From Glandiceps talaboti (lineage: Eukaryota > Hemichordata > Enteropneusta > Spengelidae), in the NCBI RefSeq assembly GCF_964340395.1, contig NC_135554.1, positions 18,546,592 through 18,610,591 on the forward strand: a DNA stretch of 64,000 nt, given 5' to 3'. A program made the position numbers and the translations under genes. The notes under the pieces were generated by a model. It ran no database searches, was not told where the DNA came from, and worked only from the letters and a program-made list of their open reading frames with translations. Shown here in pieces: positions 21,641 to 34,638 of the stretch; positions within the stretch are counted from its first letter, which is position 1; each line of letters starts with the position of its first letter.

Positions 21641-22930
21641 TGTAGTTTCGCTATGAAATAATACTCATCTTGGTAAGTTCGGTCCAATTACAACAGTCAA
21701 TGTCGAAACTAATCCTAAGAATTTAACATAATTTGTGAAATAAACATTACACGTTGATTCATTGCGTAACTAAGTTGTTAGTTCACTGGAGTCGGGATTC
21801 GTTTCAAATTTTTCTTCTGATTTTTTATTTGGTGACACATCTTCACCGTCGTCTGGATTTGGATGACCTCTTAAAGCTAAATCTGACCCCGAACGCCACG
21901 TTTATCTTTATTAATTACTTTAATGAGATAAACCCATTATCGAAACACAATGTAATCTTTTAATACATACACGGGGATGTCACGAGACAATTCTGGATAT
22001 TTCGCCAATTGTGAGGAGGTTATCGTACGTAAGTGATGCCAAGAATATTCCATTTTTATAGAGGTATGTAAGATGCCAAAGTTTGATGATCAAGTTCGTT
22101 GTATTAGACTAAATTAAAAACTATCCAATGTCACAAATCAAAGTCATGCTGAATGTCCCAAACGGTTGTTTATAAAATCATTCCTGTTTTAACTAACAAT
22201 CATGATTTTACATTGTAACAAACTAGGGGGGGGGGGTGATGTTATAATGTTGTGTTGTCAGAACGACACCCCTCTATATAAATGACTCAAGACAAAATAC
22301 CCCTTTATATAGACACTATTTTTTTTAAAGTTACTTCCTTCAAATAACACTTGACACTCTCAATGCTAAAAATAACAACCTGCGATGCCAAAATACACCC
22401 CTCCCCAATATAGCAATAGACAACTGTAATTGATTACTGCATGAATCTAAATTCAAAATTCATGTCATGAATAGAAAAAATTGGGATTAAAGAAACAATT
22501 AGATACTCATAGATGTGAGGTTTGTTCACAGCGATTTTTTTCTCATTCGTGGAAGACACTTTCCTGTAACAATACATGTAAGCTTACATATATTGAGTTG
22601 CTTCATGCATCATAGTCACAGATTATGTCAGAAGAGTACGGTACTACACACAGATACAGAAGAAGAAGTAAGCTATGCAGTTTTTGTCTGTCTCTCATAG
22701 ATATCGATGGTGATTATACCTTCTAGTTGTAATTTGTGTGTCGGGTTTAAATGTAAACCCCCTTAAATAGTTTCGGCTGGACAAGCATGGGGCATATAAC
22801 TTGGACGAAAGCACAGACGACATTCATTTATATACCCTTCTTATTGTTGTGCCTCATACTGATTGTCACTCCTAGAATGACAATACAGAAAAAATATAAA
22901 ATGCACAAAAATATTACAAGCAAACCAGTA
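21641..22930. other. Spacer between copies 1 and 2
   Basis: Begins with a block (tagtttcgctatgaaataat) that follows the satellite in every unit. It includes an open plus-strand stretch at 21754-21963 with relatives at 45217-45459 and, inverted, 61239-61481. It also includes a conserved acceptor-like minus-strand site near 22569, with counterparts near 52079, 46030 and 60460. No gene could be built from these pieces. Confidence 0.35.
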
Positions 22931-23118
22931 TTTATTCATTGATCCATTGAAAGCTGATTAAGAATACTCTAGAAATGGTAAATAGCGTACACATCATGTA
23001 AAGACTAACAATTTATTCAAAGACGTTCGAACTTATACTTTTATTTGGATTAATTTCTATGTATCCTTGTGTGTTTACATCTTCTAGTATGTTGAGACAT
23101 TGCCCCTAGTTCATTGCG

Positions 23119-23126
23119 TGACGTCA
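23119..23126. promoter_or_regulatory. TGACGTCA (CRE/ATF-type palindrome), copy 2
   Basis: Perfect CRE palindrome in the 3' flank of the copy 2 terminal exon. The same position in other copies is 29212-29219, 35164-35171, 40975-40982, 46502-46509 and 52754-52761. It is followed in several copies by a ccaat box and ccggatgt. A second TGACGTCA per unit is at 25190-25197, 30598-30605 and 36545-36552. Confidence 0.45.
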
Positions 23127-23365
23127 TAGACCAATATCCCGGATGTATAATGATCTGTTAGATTTGTCGAATTTGCGTCTCCACAAAAAAGCCTGTTTTG
23201 GTAAGGATGATTTTTATATTGGGTTAGAATCGAGTTATAATGTAGTATTGACCAAAGCACATTTATTTATAAAGTACAGTTCACATACAATCGATCGGTT
23301 TGCTTTTCTCAACAGCATAGTCGAATGGCTTGATATTTTTGTTACAAAGAAGGATGTACCATCTT

Positions 23366-26300
23366 CTAGTAATTTGGGTGGCACTGTTTGCAGAAGCACA
23401 CACCATTTTTGCACACATAATGACTTTTCTCATCAAAGACATTGCTACATTGTTTGCAGTATTCGTTGTATATCTGACAGAAAATGAAAGAAAAACATCA
23501 TAGTTTAATGGGGTGGGGGTGGTGGTGTGGACAAAAGTAGATTTTCAATTGACCAACATAGTAGGATAAAGTTATAACTACGTTCTTACTTATTTCAATC
23601 TGTTGAAGTTAAATGTGACTCACCCCTAATTCAGTGTTTTCCCCAGATCTGCAGACCACATGGTCTGGACAAACGGACACAAAGACCTAAATGGGGCATT
23701 TGTATATTAACTGATGCGCACGATGTATTTTTCCGCATAGGAACGTAGTGGGGGTGGGGGGTGGACAAAAGTAGATTTTCAATTGACCAACATAGTAGGA
23801 TAAAGTTATAACTACATTCCTATGCGGAAAAATACAAATGACGATATGAGGCCAATAAAAAGAGAACTGTTTCTAGTCAGCGTGCGCATCAGTTAATATA
23901 CAAATGCCCCATTTAGGTCTTTGTGTCCGTTTGTCCAGACCATGTAGTCTGCAGATCTGGGAAAAACACTGAATTACGGGTGAGTCACATTTAACTTCAA
24001 CAGATTGAAATAGTAGTAGTAGTAGTAGAATCATTTATTATAGTGACATGAGGTAAACAGAATACCACAAGAAAACAATTTACATTACACAACCTCCCAG
24101 CCAAATAGGCTTATATGTCACCTAAAGTTAAATAAAACATAATTAGAACAGATTGAGGAGCTTTTTTACAATTATATTATAATGAAAATATCATTTACAA
24201 GGCAAAAATAAGAGTTATGAATTAATGTACAAGTTGTCCCTTCTCCTTAAAAATGCTTTCTCAATAAATCTTGTCATTTTCCGCACTTTTCTTGCTACGA
24301 AGTACCTTAGTTTTTCGTTTTCAGGTAAGTCAGTGTACTCATCTCCAAAATCAAAAAAGGAAACCCGAAGGTCATTGTAAAAACTACAGTGTAAAAGAAA
24401 ATGAACTTCATTTTCGACGACATCGTCATGGCAGAGGGTGCAAACTCTTTCAGATATCGGTTGTAATATGTAACTTTGCATTATTTTGTCTATATCAGCG
24501 TGTCTCGCAACGATGCTATGTAATTATAACCATGAACCCAATAATACATACCATAGATATTCCCGTGGTCTTGTAGAAGCACGGCTTACATTGGTATTTA
24601 TCCTTCGCGTCGTCTGCTTTACATTTGTGATAGCATCCTGGCTGTAGATGTAGCTTACACATGGCACAGAAGCGATCGTCAGTTGCAGGCTGTCAAATAA
24701 AATGAAAAACACGAACAAAAGACATGATAATAAATTGATAGGAACGCAATTATTATCATATTGATTACTGTGTATAGCTCGTCATCAACAGTTTATTTTT
24801 GTAAATCTATGCTTTTCGTGAAGCAGGATACGACGAACATCCTAACTGTATCCCTTTTCTCGATAAAACGGTGATATATGAACGATTGGTATAAGTAAAA
24901 AAGGGGGCTAGTCTATTCGGTTTTATGGTGCACGTGGTCATGAATAAAAAAAACACACAAAGGCTAACAAAGCATGGTCATCACTATGTTACGAGCTTTA
25001 TGATCAGTTGTTGATTAAAAAACAACTTGGCCTGTGCATCGTATAAATATTTTTATTGCTATTACGTCATCAAATTGTAATCATTACTATGACGTACTTG
25101 TCACCAGAAAAAGTTACAACAGTGAAGCCAACGAATCTACTACAGCATTGTATCGTCAGCTGTCTGCCAATCAGTCTATGGCTACAGAATGACGTCATAG
25201 CTGAGCACAGTGCCACCTAGTGGTCAGCGATATCTCAATATTACTTTCACGATAAACGTCGCGGCAAGGTTCAGATGCAGACGTCTGTGTGGGTGGGGAG
25301 TGGAAGAGGGGTGGGTTGAACTCCATGCATGGATAATCGTTCAGGGAGACTTCATCATGCACACCTCGAAACCGAATGTTAACGCACCGATATGAAAGTA
25401 GTTATAATTGTTTATTATAGTGAACACTTAATCTAACCACCCAAATGAAAACTCAAGGTGTTTTTACAATTTTCATGACTTGTGTGCCCTTTCATATATA
25501 CCTGAGGACATTGAACAAGGTGCATCATAATACGCGGATCCTCTCTTTATTAAATTGTATATATCGCAGTTGCACCCCCTGTCCATTGGGAGGGGAAAAT
25601 ACTTACTTTATCTTTAATCTTATCTTTAACTTCACCTCCAATTTTTTTCACAACGTTCATTATCGGTTCAGCTGGTTGTAGCTCAGTGAATATTGTTATT
25701 ATTGGACTTTGTGCTCCTGAAAAAGCAAAGATGAAGCATTGTAAGAAGGGAAGGGACAGTATTCATTCGTGGTCTTAAAAGGGATATTTACGGAAAGAGG
25801 GGGGGGGGGGTATCCAGACTATAAAAATTAATAAAAATTTGGTGCTATTAATAAATCTTTATTCAAGTTACTGTGAGTCTATAGACCGTCGGCTGATTTG
25901 AGAGAAAACTTGTGAACGAGGAATGGTACGGTCTGGTGACAGGTACCCAAATAATACCACTGTGTGACATAATCGATACGTAACGGGTCAACTATTTTGT
26001 TGACAACATACCTAATAAACACGATTGCTGTTAATATTCCAATCTAAAATCGTTTACGATAAACCAACAAGCTTGCACTATGCGAAAAGTCATATTTGAC
26101 CATGTCTTTCCACCGGGATATATCATGAGTAGGGGATGTGCAAATGTGGTGAGTATGAAACGAAGTTTTCCCTTTGCGTTAATTTAACTCCTGTAATCTC
26201 TCAGGCCCCTTTGGGCTGTAGACAGTCAAAAGTGGCACTGCGTCTCGTATTACCTTTGGACAGAGCTGGTAGGGTAAGTGTACATGTAATTGAGTAAAGG

Positions 26301-27589
26301 TGGATAAATTGAACTTTTCGTGTGGTGAATTACAAAAAGGAAAGAATGAAATTCACACTTAATATAGACAGACTAATCTAATGTGATTCATTAACAATGC
26401 CTTGCCACTATGCACAGATGACGTCTTCTGTTAGCAAGATTTGTTTCTATTTAAAAAAAACCCACCTATCTTAGAGAAGCGGTGTGATGATGCACGATTG
26501 CACGATGCATGATTAGCAAATCATTTTCTAGATTTTCTACCCCCTCCCCCTTAGCATAAATACAGTTAAGATAAAATCATCATCACTTCAAACTGTGTAA
26601 GATAAAACCCAATTACCTACACGCAGAGCAGTGATTTACAAAGGTTATAACAAACAAGCAGCTACAGTTTAAAGGTTTTAGAATTAAACTCCCGATCTGT
26701 TTTGGACGTCGATCTTCATCAGAATGACGAACTCCATAGTGACAACCGACCAGTAGGTAAATGCTAAAAAGGATGAATTGCTTGTCAGCTATAACTTTTG
26801 TAAATCATTTGATCTACCAATCTGTTGAACATATTTAGAAACACAAATCAGGTTTTATCTGATATGTAGTATCAGAATAGAGAACTTTATGTCATGTTAA
26901 TAACCTTAATTACGTTGTTTGGTGACAACTCTCAGACAATAGGCTGTTTTGTGTTCACCGTACACTATCATCAATGCCAGTAAGAGATTATTTCCATACC
27001 ACCATTACCACAGCCATCTGGAAATGTGTGCTCAGAACGGCTTTTTATGGGTGGATAATTAAAAATGATTTTGAATATTAGGGACGGTCACTGGATGTGT
27101 TCTTTACAGAATGTCACGATCATTGGGTAGGATTCAGTATTCATGGAATAGGTTGCATACAGATGCTGATGAAAGACTTACTTATTCAGTCAACGAAAAC
27201 CACATATTGTTTTCAAATTATCTAAATGAACAGAATTCTTTCACAAATGGATTGAGTGATGGAAATGTAAAGTTGTCCTCAGTCGACTAATCAAAGACGT
27301 TGGAGAACACTTATCCAACGTTTCATGAGTGAACAGTCCAATATTGGTTTTCAAGGATGAAACCGCCAGGGTGGTCGCGCTGTTCTGATTTCATGATCGA
27401 TCTGCAATTTATACTACAAGCAAGACTAACATATCAACGTATTGCTACTTGTAAACATACAGTACAAAATGTCATACGTATACGATCGTAAAAATATAAA
27501 CTTTCTACAGATACCTGACAGGTTCTTCAGGAAATGTCTCCGTTCTGAAATACTGGTAGACACTGATACGGTAGGTATATAGACAAATG
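23366..27589 (-). CDS. Array copy 2: double zinc-module protein
   Basis: Exons 5' to 3' on the minus strand: 27589-27515 (tentative, ISERRHFLKNLS), 25716-25607 (AQSPIITIFTEL...[14 protein letters not shown]), 24689-24552 (module 1: RFCAMCKLHLQ, H-K-C, YQCKPC) and 23473-23366 (module 2: [20 protein letters not shown]; stop TAG 23368-23366). Intron phases are 1, 0, 0. All zinc ligands are present. A tiny upstream exon ATG-T at 27903-27900 before a gtaagt donor would join in phase to the helix exon, but this is tentative. The 3' UTR probably ends after AATAAA (minus, 22936-22931). The module 1-2 intron holds a LINE insertion and an inverted duplication. Function unknown; a small nuclear or cytosolic zinc protein is possible. 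Confidence 0.65.
23512..24012. repeat. Local inverted plus direct duplication in the copy 2 intron
   Basis: A block with tggacaaaagtagattttca occurs at about 23515-23582 and again at 23752-23815. Between them, 23583-23750 is the reverse complement of 23810-24012, apart from an internal deletion of about 45 bp. Other copies have only one forward version, so this arose in copy 2. Confidence 0.75.
24013..24470 (-). mobile_element. 5'-truncated LINE insertion with 3' (CTA)n tail
   Basis: Compared with the empty site in copies 3 and 4, about 458 bp are inserted, flanked by ttgaaata (24005-24012) and ttgtaata (24471-24478), an imperfect 8-bp target-site duplication. On the minus strand it encodes the end of a LINE polyprotein: VCTLCHDDVVENEVHFLLHC..., ending RRRDNLYINS at 24215. 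The CxxC...H...C motif after the RT domain is typical of several LINE families. The 3' end is a (CTA)n repeat. Confidence 0.8.
26040..26880. other. Intron segment specific to copies 2-4
   Basis: Shared with copies 3 (about 32000-32880) and 4 (about 38030-38880) at roughly 95%, and partly with copies 5 and 6, but absent from copy 1. It contains a plus-strand ATG stretch ([11 protein letters not shown]) followed by gtgagt; see the nested candidate at 38083. No other content was recognised. Confidence 0.35.
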
Positions 27590-27998
27590 CTGATCACGAA
27601 ATAAAGACTTCTGTGTACATAATCTGATAAAATATTATCTTTATGCAAAATACAAGTAAACTCTTACCCAATCATTCCGCATACGTAATTTAGGGTGATA
27701 ACAGTTAATGTAATGACTATAGACAATAACGTATTGTTACACCCAGTACCAGGACAACGGTAGGTTGACTGAACATTAGACATCGTGGTATAGTTAAATA
27801 CAGTGTCAGTGAACCAATGATAAGTATACAATTAAACTATTAAAATATGTTTCATTTGTGATTTCAACGTCAGATAGATTTTTCCTAAATGAGACTTACA
27901 CATAATGTTATTTCTTTTAATTGTATTGTTGATTATATTGAAATAGTCAATGTCACTAAATAAACCTATATACATTGCATTCTAGTATTCGTCTCCTT

Positions 27999-28687
27999 TG
28001 TCTAGTGTAGTCGAGCCTAGTCCAGTCTAATCTCGTCTAGTGCAGTACAGTCTAGTCTAGTCTAGTCTAGTCATGTCTAGTGTCATCTACTCTACTCTAA
28101 TCTTGGCTAGTCTGGTCGAGTGCAGTACAGTCTATTCTAGTCTCGCATAGTCTACTCTAGTCTATTCTAGTCTCGTCTAGCCTACTTTTGTCTAGTCTAG
28201 TCCCGACTGGTCAATTCAAGTGTAGTGTAGTGTAGTGCAGTGCAGTGCAGTGCAGTGCAGTGTAGTGTAGTGTAGTGTAGTGTAGTGTAGTGTAGTGTAG
28301 TGTAGTGTTGTGCAGTGCAGTCTAGTCTAGTCTTAGACTAGTATAGTCTAGTTTATTGTATTGTATTGTATTGTATTGTATTGTGTTGTGTTGTATTGTA
28401 TTGTATTGTATTGTATTGTATTGTATTGTATTGTATTGTATTGTATTGTATTGTATTGTATTGTAGTGTAGTGTAGTGTATTGTAGTGTAGTGTAGTGTT
28501 GTGCAGTTTAGTCTAGTCTTAAACTTGTATAGTCTAGTGTATTGTATTGTAGTGTAGAGTAGTGTAATGTAGTGTAGTGTAGTGTAACAGAGTGTAGTGT
28601 AGTGTAGTGTAGTGTAGTGTAGTGTAGTGTAGTGTAGTGTAGTGTTACAGCAGTGCAGTGTAGTATATGTGTGTAGTATAGTGTTGC
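27999..28687. repeat. Pentanucleotide satellite, copy 2 flank
   Basis: Successive homogeneous blocks of ctagt, tgtag, tgcag and ttgta pentamers. It is almost identical to 33997-34638 except for unit number, so unit counts change faster than the flanks. Confidence 0.9.
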
Positions 28688-29459
28688 AGTTTTGATTTCG
28701 CTATGAAATAATACCATCTTGGTAATTTCGATTCAATTACAACACTCAATTAAATTTCGAAGCTAATCCTAAGAATGTAACAATGTTGATTGAATGTTAA
28801 ACTATGCCGGCACTTCATCGGAGTGGTGATTCATTCCAATCACAACCTCGCTCTTAAAGCCAAATCTGACCCCAATCTGATCACTTGGACGAAAACACAG
28901 ACGACATTCATTCCTGTTCCCTTCTTAGTTTGTGTCCCATGTAAACTGTCAATCCCAGAATGGCAATACAGTAAAAGATAAAATACACAAATGCAATATA
29001 TACGTAAACCAACATTTTATTCATAGATATGATCCATTGAAAGCTGATTAAGAACACCCTAGAAATCGTAAATAGCGTACACATCATGTAAAGACTAACA
29101 ATTTATTCAAAGACGTTCGAACTTATACTTTTTATATTTTGATTAATTTCTATGTATCCTTGTGTGTTTACATCTTCTAGAATGTTGAAAAATTGCCCCT
29201 AGTTCATTGCGTGACGTCATAGGACCAATTTCCCGGATGTACATTTATCTCTTAGATTTGTCGAATTTGCGTCTCCACAAAAAAGCCTGTTTTGGTAAGG
29301 CTGATTTTAATATTGGGTTAGAATCGAGTTATAACGAAGTATTGACCAAAGCACATTTATTTATAAAGTACAGTTCACATACAATCGATCGGTTTTCTTT
29401 TCTCAACAACACAGTCGAATGGCTTGATATGTTTGTTCAAAGGAAGGATGTACCATCTT

Positions 29460-30701
29460 CTAGTAATTTGTGTTGCACTGTTTGCAGAAGCACACACCAT
29501 TTTTGCACACATAATGACTTTTCTCATCAAAGACATTGCTACATTTTTTGCAGTATTCGTTGTATATCTGACAGAAAATGAAAGAAAAACATAGTTTAAT
29601 GGGGGTGGGGGGGGGGTGGACAAAAGTAGATTAATTGTACAAACATAGTAGGACAAAGTTATAACTACATTCCTACGCGGAAAAATACAAATGATGTCGA
29701 GGCCAAAAAAAGAGAACTGTTTAATTTCTGGTCAGCGTGCGCATCAGTTATTATACAAATGCCTCATGTATGTCTTTGTGTCCGTTTGTCCAGACCATGT
29801 AGTCTGCAGATCCGCGGGAAAAATTGAATTAGGGGGAGTCACATTTAACTTCAACACATTGAAATATGCAACTTTGCATTATTTTGTCTATGAGTGTGTT
29901 TCGCAACGATGCCGTATAATTACAACAGTGAACTCAATAATACATACCATAGATATTCCTGTGGTCTTGTAAAAGCATGGTTTACATTGGTATTTATCCT
30001 TCGGGTCGTCAGCTTTACATTTGTGGTAGCCTCCTGGCTGTAGATGTAGCTTACATATGGCACAGAAGCGATCGTCAGTTGCAGGCTGTCAAATAAAATG
30101 AAAAACACGAACAAAAAACATGATAATAAATTGATAGGAACACAATTATTATCATATTGATTACTGTGTATAACTCGTCCTCAACAGTTTGTTTTTGTAA
30201 ATTTATGCTTTTCGTGAAGCAGGATACCACGAACATCCTAACTGTATCCTTTTTCTCGATAAAACTGTGATATATGAACGATTGGTATAATTAAAAAAGG
30301 GGCTACTCTATTATGTTATATGGTGCACCTGATCATGAATAAAAAACACACAAAGGCTATCAAACAGTTTACAAAGTCATCACTATGTTACGATCGCGAG
30401 CTTTATGATTAGTTGTTGATTTAAAGAACAACTTGTCCTGTGCATCGTGTAAATATTTTCATTGCTATTACGTCATCAAATTGTAATTATTACTATGACA
30501 CACTTGTCACCAGAAAAAGTTACAACAGTGAAAGCCAACGAATCGACTACTGCCATTGTATCGTCAGCTGTCTGCCAATCAGTCTATGGCTACAGAATGA
30601 CGTCATAGCTGAGCACAAACCACCTAGTGGTCAGTTATATCTCAATATTACTTTCACGATGAATGTCGGCAAGGTTCAGATGATCAGACATCGGTCTGTG
30701 G

Positions 30702-30756
<55 letters not shown>

Positions 30757-31733
30757 GGTGGTGGTGGTGGTTGGTGTGGGGGTGGGGTGGAAGAGGGGTG
30801 GGTAGAACTCCATGCATGGATAATCGTTCAGGAGACTTCATCATGTAAACCTCGAAACCGAATGTTAACGCATCAATATGAAAGGAAAATGTAGTTACGT
30901 ACAGTTGTTTATTACAGTGAACACTTTGATCTAACCACCCAAAGGAAAAAAGTTTTTTTTTTACAATTTTCATGTGTGTCCTTTCTTATACCTGAGGACA
31001 ATAAACAAGGTACATCATAATACATCGCGGATCATCCCTATTAAATGCTATACTTGTATATGGCAGTTGCGACCCCTGTCCATTGGGAGGGGGAAATACT
31101 TACTGCAACTTTAATCTTATCTTTAACTTCACCTCCAATTTTTTTGACAACGTTCATTATCGGTTCAGCTGGTTGTAGCTCAGTGAATATTGTTACTATT
31201 GGACTTTGTGCTCCTGAAAAAGAAAAAATGAAGGATTGTAAGAAGGGTAGGGACAGTATTCATTCGTGGTCTTAAAAAGGATTTTTACGGAAAGAGGAGT
31301 GTATCCAGACTCTCAAGATTAATATAACAATGATTGTTTTGAGCTATTATCGAATCCAAATTTAAAATTACATACATTACAGGTTATGATATACGGCATT
31401 GTCAGACAAAACTCACAAAATGTACATTACATATTGGATAGCGATGAAGTTTACATTATGTCTTCTTTGCAAGGAACGAACCCTACTGCATGTAACACAG
31501 CTATGTGTTCATTTCCTACTCAATCTACATTCAGCAAGGTTACATGGACTGTAGATTACAATGCGATGGATGTAGTTTAATGCCATGGACTGTGAGCTGA
31601 CAAAATCCTAAGGGTTGAAACGACACCTCTATAGTGGGTTCGATTAAAAGAGTATACATGTGGTAAATGATGACCATGAACTAACTAACTAATAGTCGAA
31701 AATATCAGGTTTAGCCAAGCATGAGCCCTCCGC

Positions 31734-31773
<40 letters not shown>

Positions 31774-33586
31774 CAAAATAAATGGAAATAGGAAAAGGTA
31801 TTATTATGGTGCAGTTGGTGCTATTAATAAATCTTTATTCAAGTTACTGTGAGTCTATAGACCGTCAGCTGATTTGAGAGAAAACTTGTGAACGACGAAT
31901 GGTACGGGCAGGTGACAGGTACCCAAATAATACCACTGTGTGACATAATCGATACGTAACGGGTCAACTATGTTGTTGACAACATACCTAATAAACACGA
32001 TTGCTGTTAATATTCCAATCTAAAATCGTTTACGATAAACCAACAAGCTTGCACTATGCGAAAAGTCATATTTGACCATGTCTTTCCGGGGTATATCATG
32101 AGCAGGGGATGTGCCGCGAAATGTGGTGAGTATGAAACGAAGTTTTCCCTTTGCGTTAATTTAACTCCTGTAATCTCTCCCCTTTTGGGCTGTAGACAGT
32201 CAAAAGTGGCACTGCGTCTCGTATTACCTTTGGATAGAGCTGGTGGTTAGGCGAGTGACAGGTAGGGTAGGGTAAGTGTAATTGGGTAAAGGTGGATAAA
32301 TTGAACTTTTCGTGTGATGAATTACAAAAAAGCAAGAATGAAATTCGCACAATTATTTTGTCGGAACTTCTTAAAATTAAATATAGACAGACTAATCTAA
32401 TGTGATTCATTAACAATGCCTTGCCACAATGCACAGATGACAAATTCTATTAGCTAGATTTTTTTTTAGAAATCTATCTTAGGGAAGCGGTGTGATGATG
32501 CAAGATTGCACGATGCATGATTATCAAATCATTTTCTAGATCTTCTACCCCATCCCCCTTAGCATAAATACAGTTAAGATAAAATCATCATAACTTCAAA
32601 CTGTAAAGTTACCTACACACAGATCAGTTTATTTACATAGGTTATAACAAACAGGCAGCTACAGTTCAAAGTTTTTAGAATTAAGCTCCCTATCTGTTTT
32701 GGACGTCGATCTTCATCAGAATGACGAATTCCAGAGTGACGGCTGACCAGTAGGTAAATGCTAAAAAGGGTGAATTGCTTGTCAGCTATAACTTTTGTAA
32801 ATCATTTGATCTACCAATCTGTTGAACATATTCGGTCACACAAACAAGGTTTTATCTGATATGTGGTATCAGAATATAGAGAACTTTATGTCATGTTAAT
32901 AACCTTAATTACGTTGTTTGGTGACAACTCTCAGACAATAGGCTGTTTTGTGTTCACCGTACACTATCATCAATGCCAGTAAGAGATTATTTCCATACCA
33001 CCATTACCACAGCCATCTGGAAATGTGTGCTCAGAACGGCTTTTTATGGGTGGATAATTAAAAATGATTTTGAATATTAGGGACGGTCACTGGATGTGTT
33101 CTTTACAGAATGTCACGATCATTGGGTAGGATTCAGTATTCATGGAATAGGTTGCATACAGATGCTGATGAAAGACTTACTTATTCAGTCAACGAAAACC
33201 ACATATTGTTTTCAAATTATCTAAATGAACAATTCTTTCACAAATGGATTGAGTGATGGAAATGTAAAGTTGTCCTCAGTCGACTAATCAAAGACGTTGG
33301 AGAACACTTATCCAACGTTTCATGAGTGAACAGTCCAATATTGGTTTTCAAGGATGAAACCGCCAGGGTGGTCGCGCTGTTCTGATTTCATGATCGATCT
33401 GCAATTTATACTACAAGCAAGACTAACATATCAACGTATTGCTACTTGTAAACATACAGTACAAAATGTCATACGTATACGATCGTAAAAATATAAACTT
33501 TCTACAGATACCTGACAGGTTCTTCAGGAAATGTCTCCGTTCTGAAATACTGGTAGACACTGATACGGTAGGTATATAGACAAATG
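29460..33586 (-). CDS. Array copy 3: double zinc-module protein
   Basis: Exons 5' to 3' on the minus strand: 33586-33512 (tentative helix exon), 31213-31104 ([18 protein letters not shown]...[11 protein letters not shown]), 30085-29948 (module 1: [29 protein letters not shown]; ends ISM before gtatgt) and 29567-29460 (module 2: [35 protein letters not shown], stop TAG 29462-29460). Splice sites are good: acceptors ctttttcag, tttgacag and ttctgtcag; donors gtaagt and gtatgt. A tiny ATG-T exon at 33900-33897 could be the start, as in copy 2. Poly(A) signal AATAAA (minus) at 29021-29016. Module pattern: CxxC-x9-H-x-C-x10-CxxC, then CxxC-x8-H-xx-C-x4-C-x-CxxC. The family is not recognised. Confidence 0.7.
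30701..30771. repeat. (TTG)n(TGG)n microsatellite
   Basis: Trinucleotide tract in the copy 3 intron. Copy 4 has a longer TTG and shorter TGG run (36648-36724), though the flanks are nearly identical. It gives apparent poly-Leu/Val or Gln/His ORFs that are not genes. Confidence 0.95.
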
Positions 33587-33996
33587 CTGATCACGAAATA
33601 AAGACTTCTGTGTACATAATCTGATAAAATATTATCTTTATGCAAAATACAAGTAAACTCTTACCCAATCATTCCGCATACGTAATTTAGGGTGATAACA
33701 GTTAATGTAATGACTATAGACAATAACGTATTGTTACACCCAGTACCAGGACAACGGTAGGTTGACTGAACATTAGACATCGTGGTATAGTCAAATACAG
33801 TGTCAGTGAACCAATGATAAGTATACAATTAAACTATTAAAATATGTTTCATTTGTGATTTCAACGTCAGATAGATTTTTCCTAAATGAGACTTACACAT
33901 AATGTTATTTCTTTTAATTGTATTGTTGATTATATTGAAATAGTCAATGTCACTAAATAAACCTATATACATTGCATTCTAGTATTCGTCTCCTTT

Positions 33997-34638
33997 GTCT
34001 AGTGTAGTCGAGCCTAGTCCAGTCTAATCTCGTCTAGTGCAGTACAGTCTAGTCTAGTCTAGTCTAGTCATGTCTAGTGTCATCTACTCTACTCTAATCT
34101 TGGCTAGTCTGGTCGAGTGCAGTACAGTCTATTCTAGTCTCGCATAGTCTACTCTAGTCTATTCTAGTCTCGTCTAGCCTACTTTTGTCTAGTCTAGTCC
34201 CGACTGGTCAATTCAAGTGTAGTGTAGTGTAGTGCAGCGCAGTGCAGTGCAGTGCAGTGTAGTGTAGTGTAGTGTAGTGTAGTGTAGTGTAGTGTAGTGT
34301 AGTGTTGTGCAGTGCAGTCTAGTCTAGTCTTAGACTAGTATAGTCTAGTTTATTGTATTGTATTGTATTGTATTGTATTGTGTTGTGTTGTATTGTATTG
34401 TATTGTATTGTATTGTATTGTATTGTATTGTATTGTAGTGTAGTGTATTGTAGTGTAGTGTTGTGCAGTTTAGTCTAGTCTTAAACTTGTATAGTCTAGT
34501 GTATTGTATTGTAGTGTAGAGTAGTGTAATGTAGTGTAACAGAGTGTAGTGTAGTGTAGTGTAGTGTAGTGTAGTGTAGTGTAGTGTAGTGTAGTGTTAC
34601 AGCAGTGCAGTGTAGTATATGTGTGTAGTATAGTGTTG
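33997..34638. repeat. Pentanucleotide satellite, copy 3 flank
   Basis: Same block order as the tract at 27999-28687, with fewer ttgta and tgtag units. Confidence 0.9.

Noticed and set aside
29207-29581. 124-codon plus-strand ORF antisense to the copy 3 module 2 exon, identical in copy 4 and open in copy 2
   Set aside because: It is the mirror of a conserved exon plus its 3' flank and has no splice or family support. Identity between copies 3 and 4 is explained by recent duplication, and the frame is destroyed in copies 6 and 7.
30440-30973. Poly-Leu/Val and Gln/His ORFs in copies 3 and 4
   Set aside because: They come from the TTG/TGG repeat in an intron; run length differs between otherwise identical copies.
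31386-31580. Plus-strand 64-codon ORF over the conserved intron block
   Set aside because: The frame breaks in copy 1 by a 1-nt indel upstream and ends differently in each copy. Conservation of the DNA is reported instead as a noncoding block.
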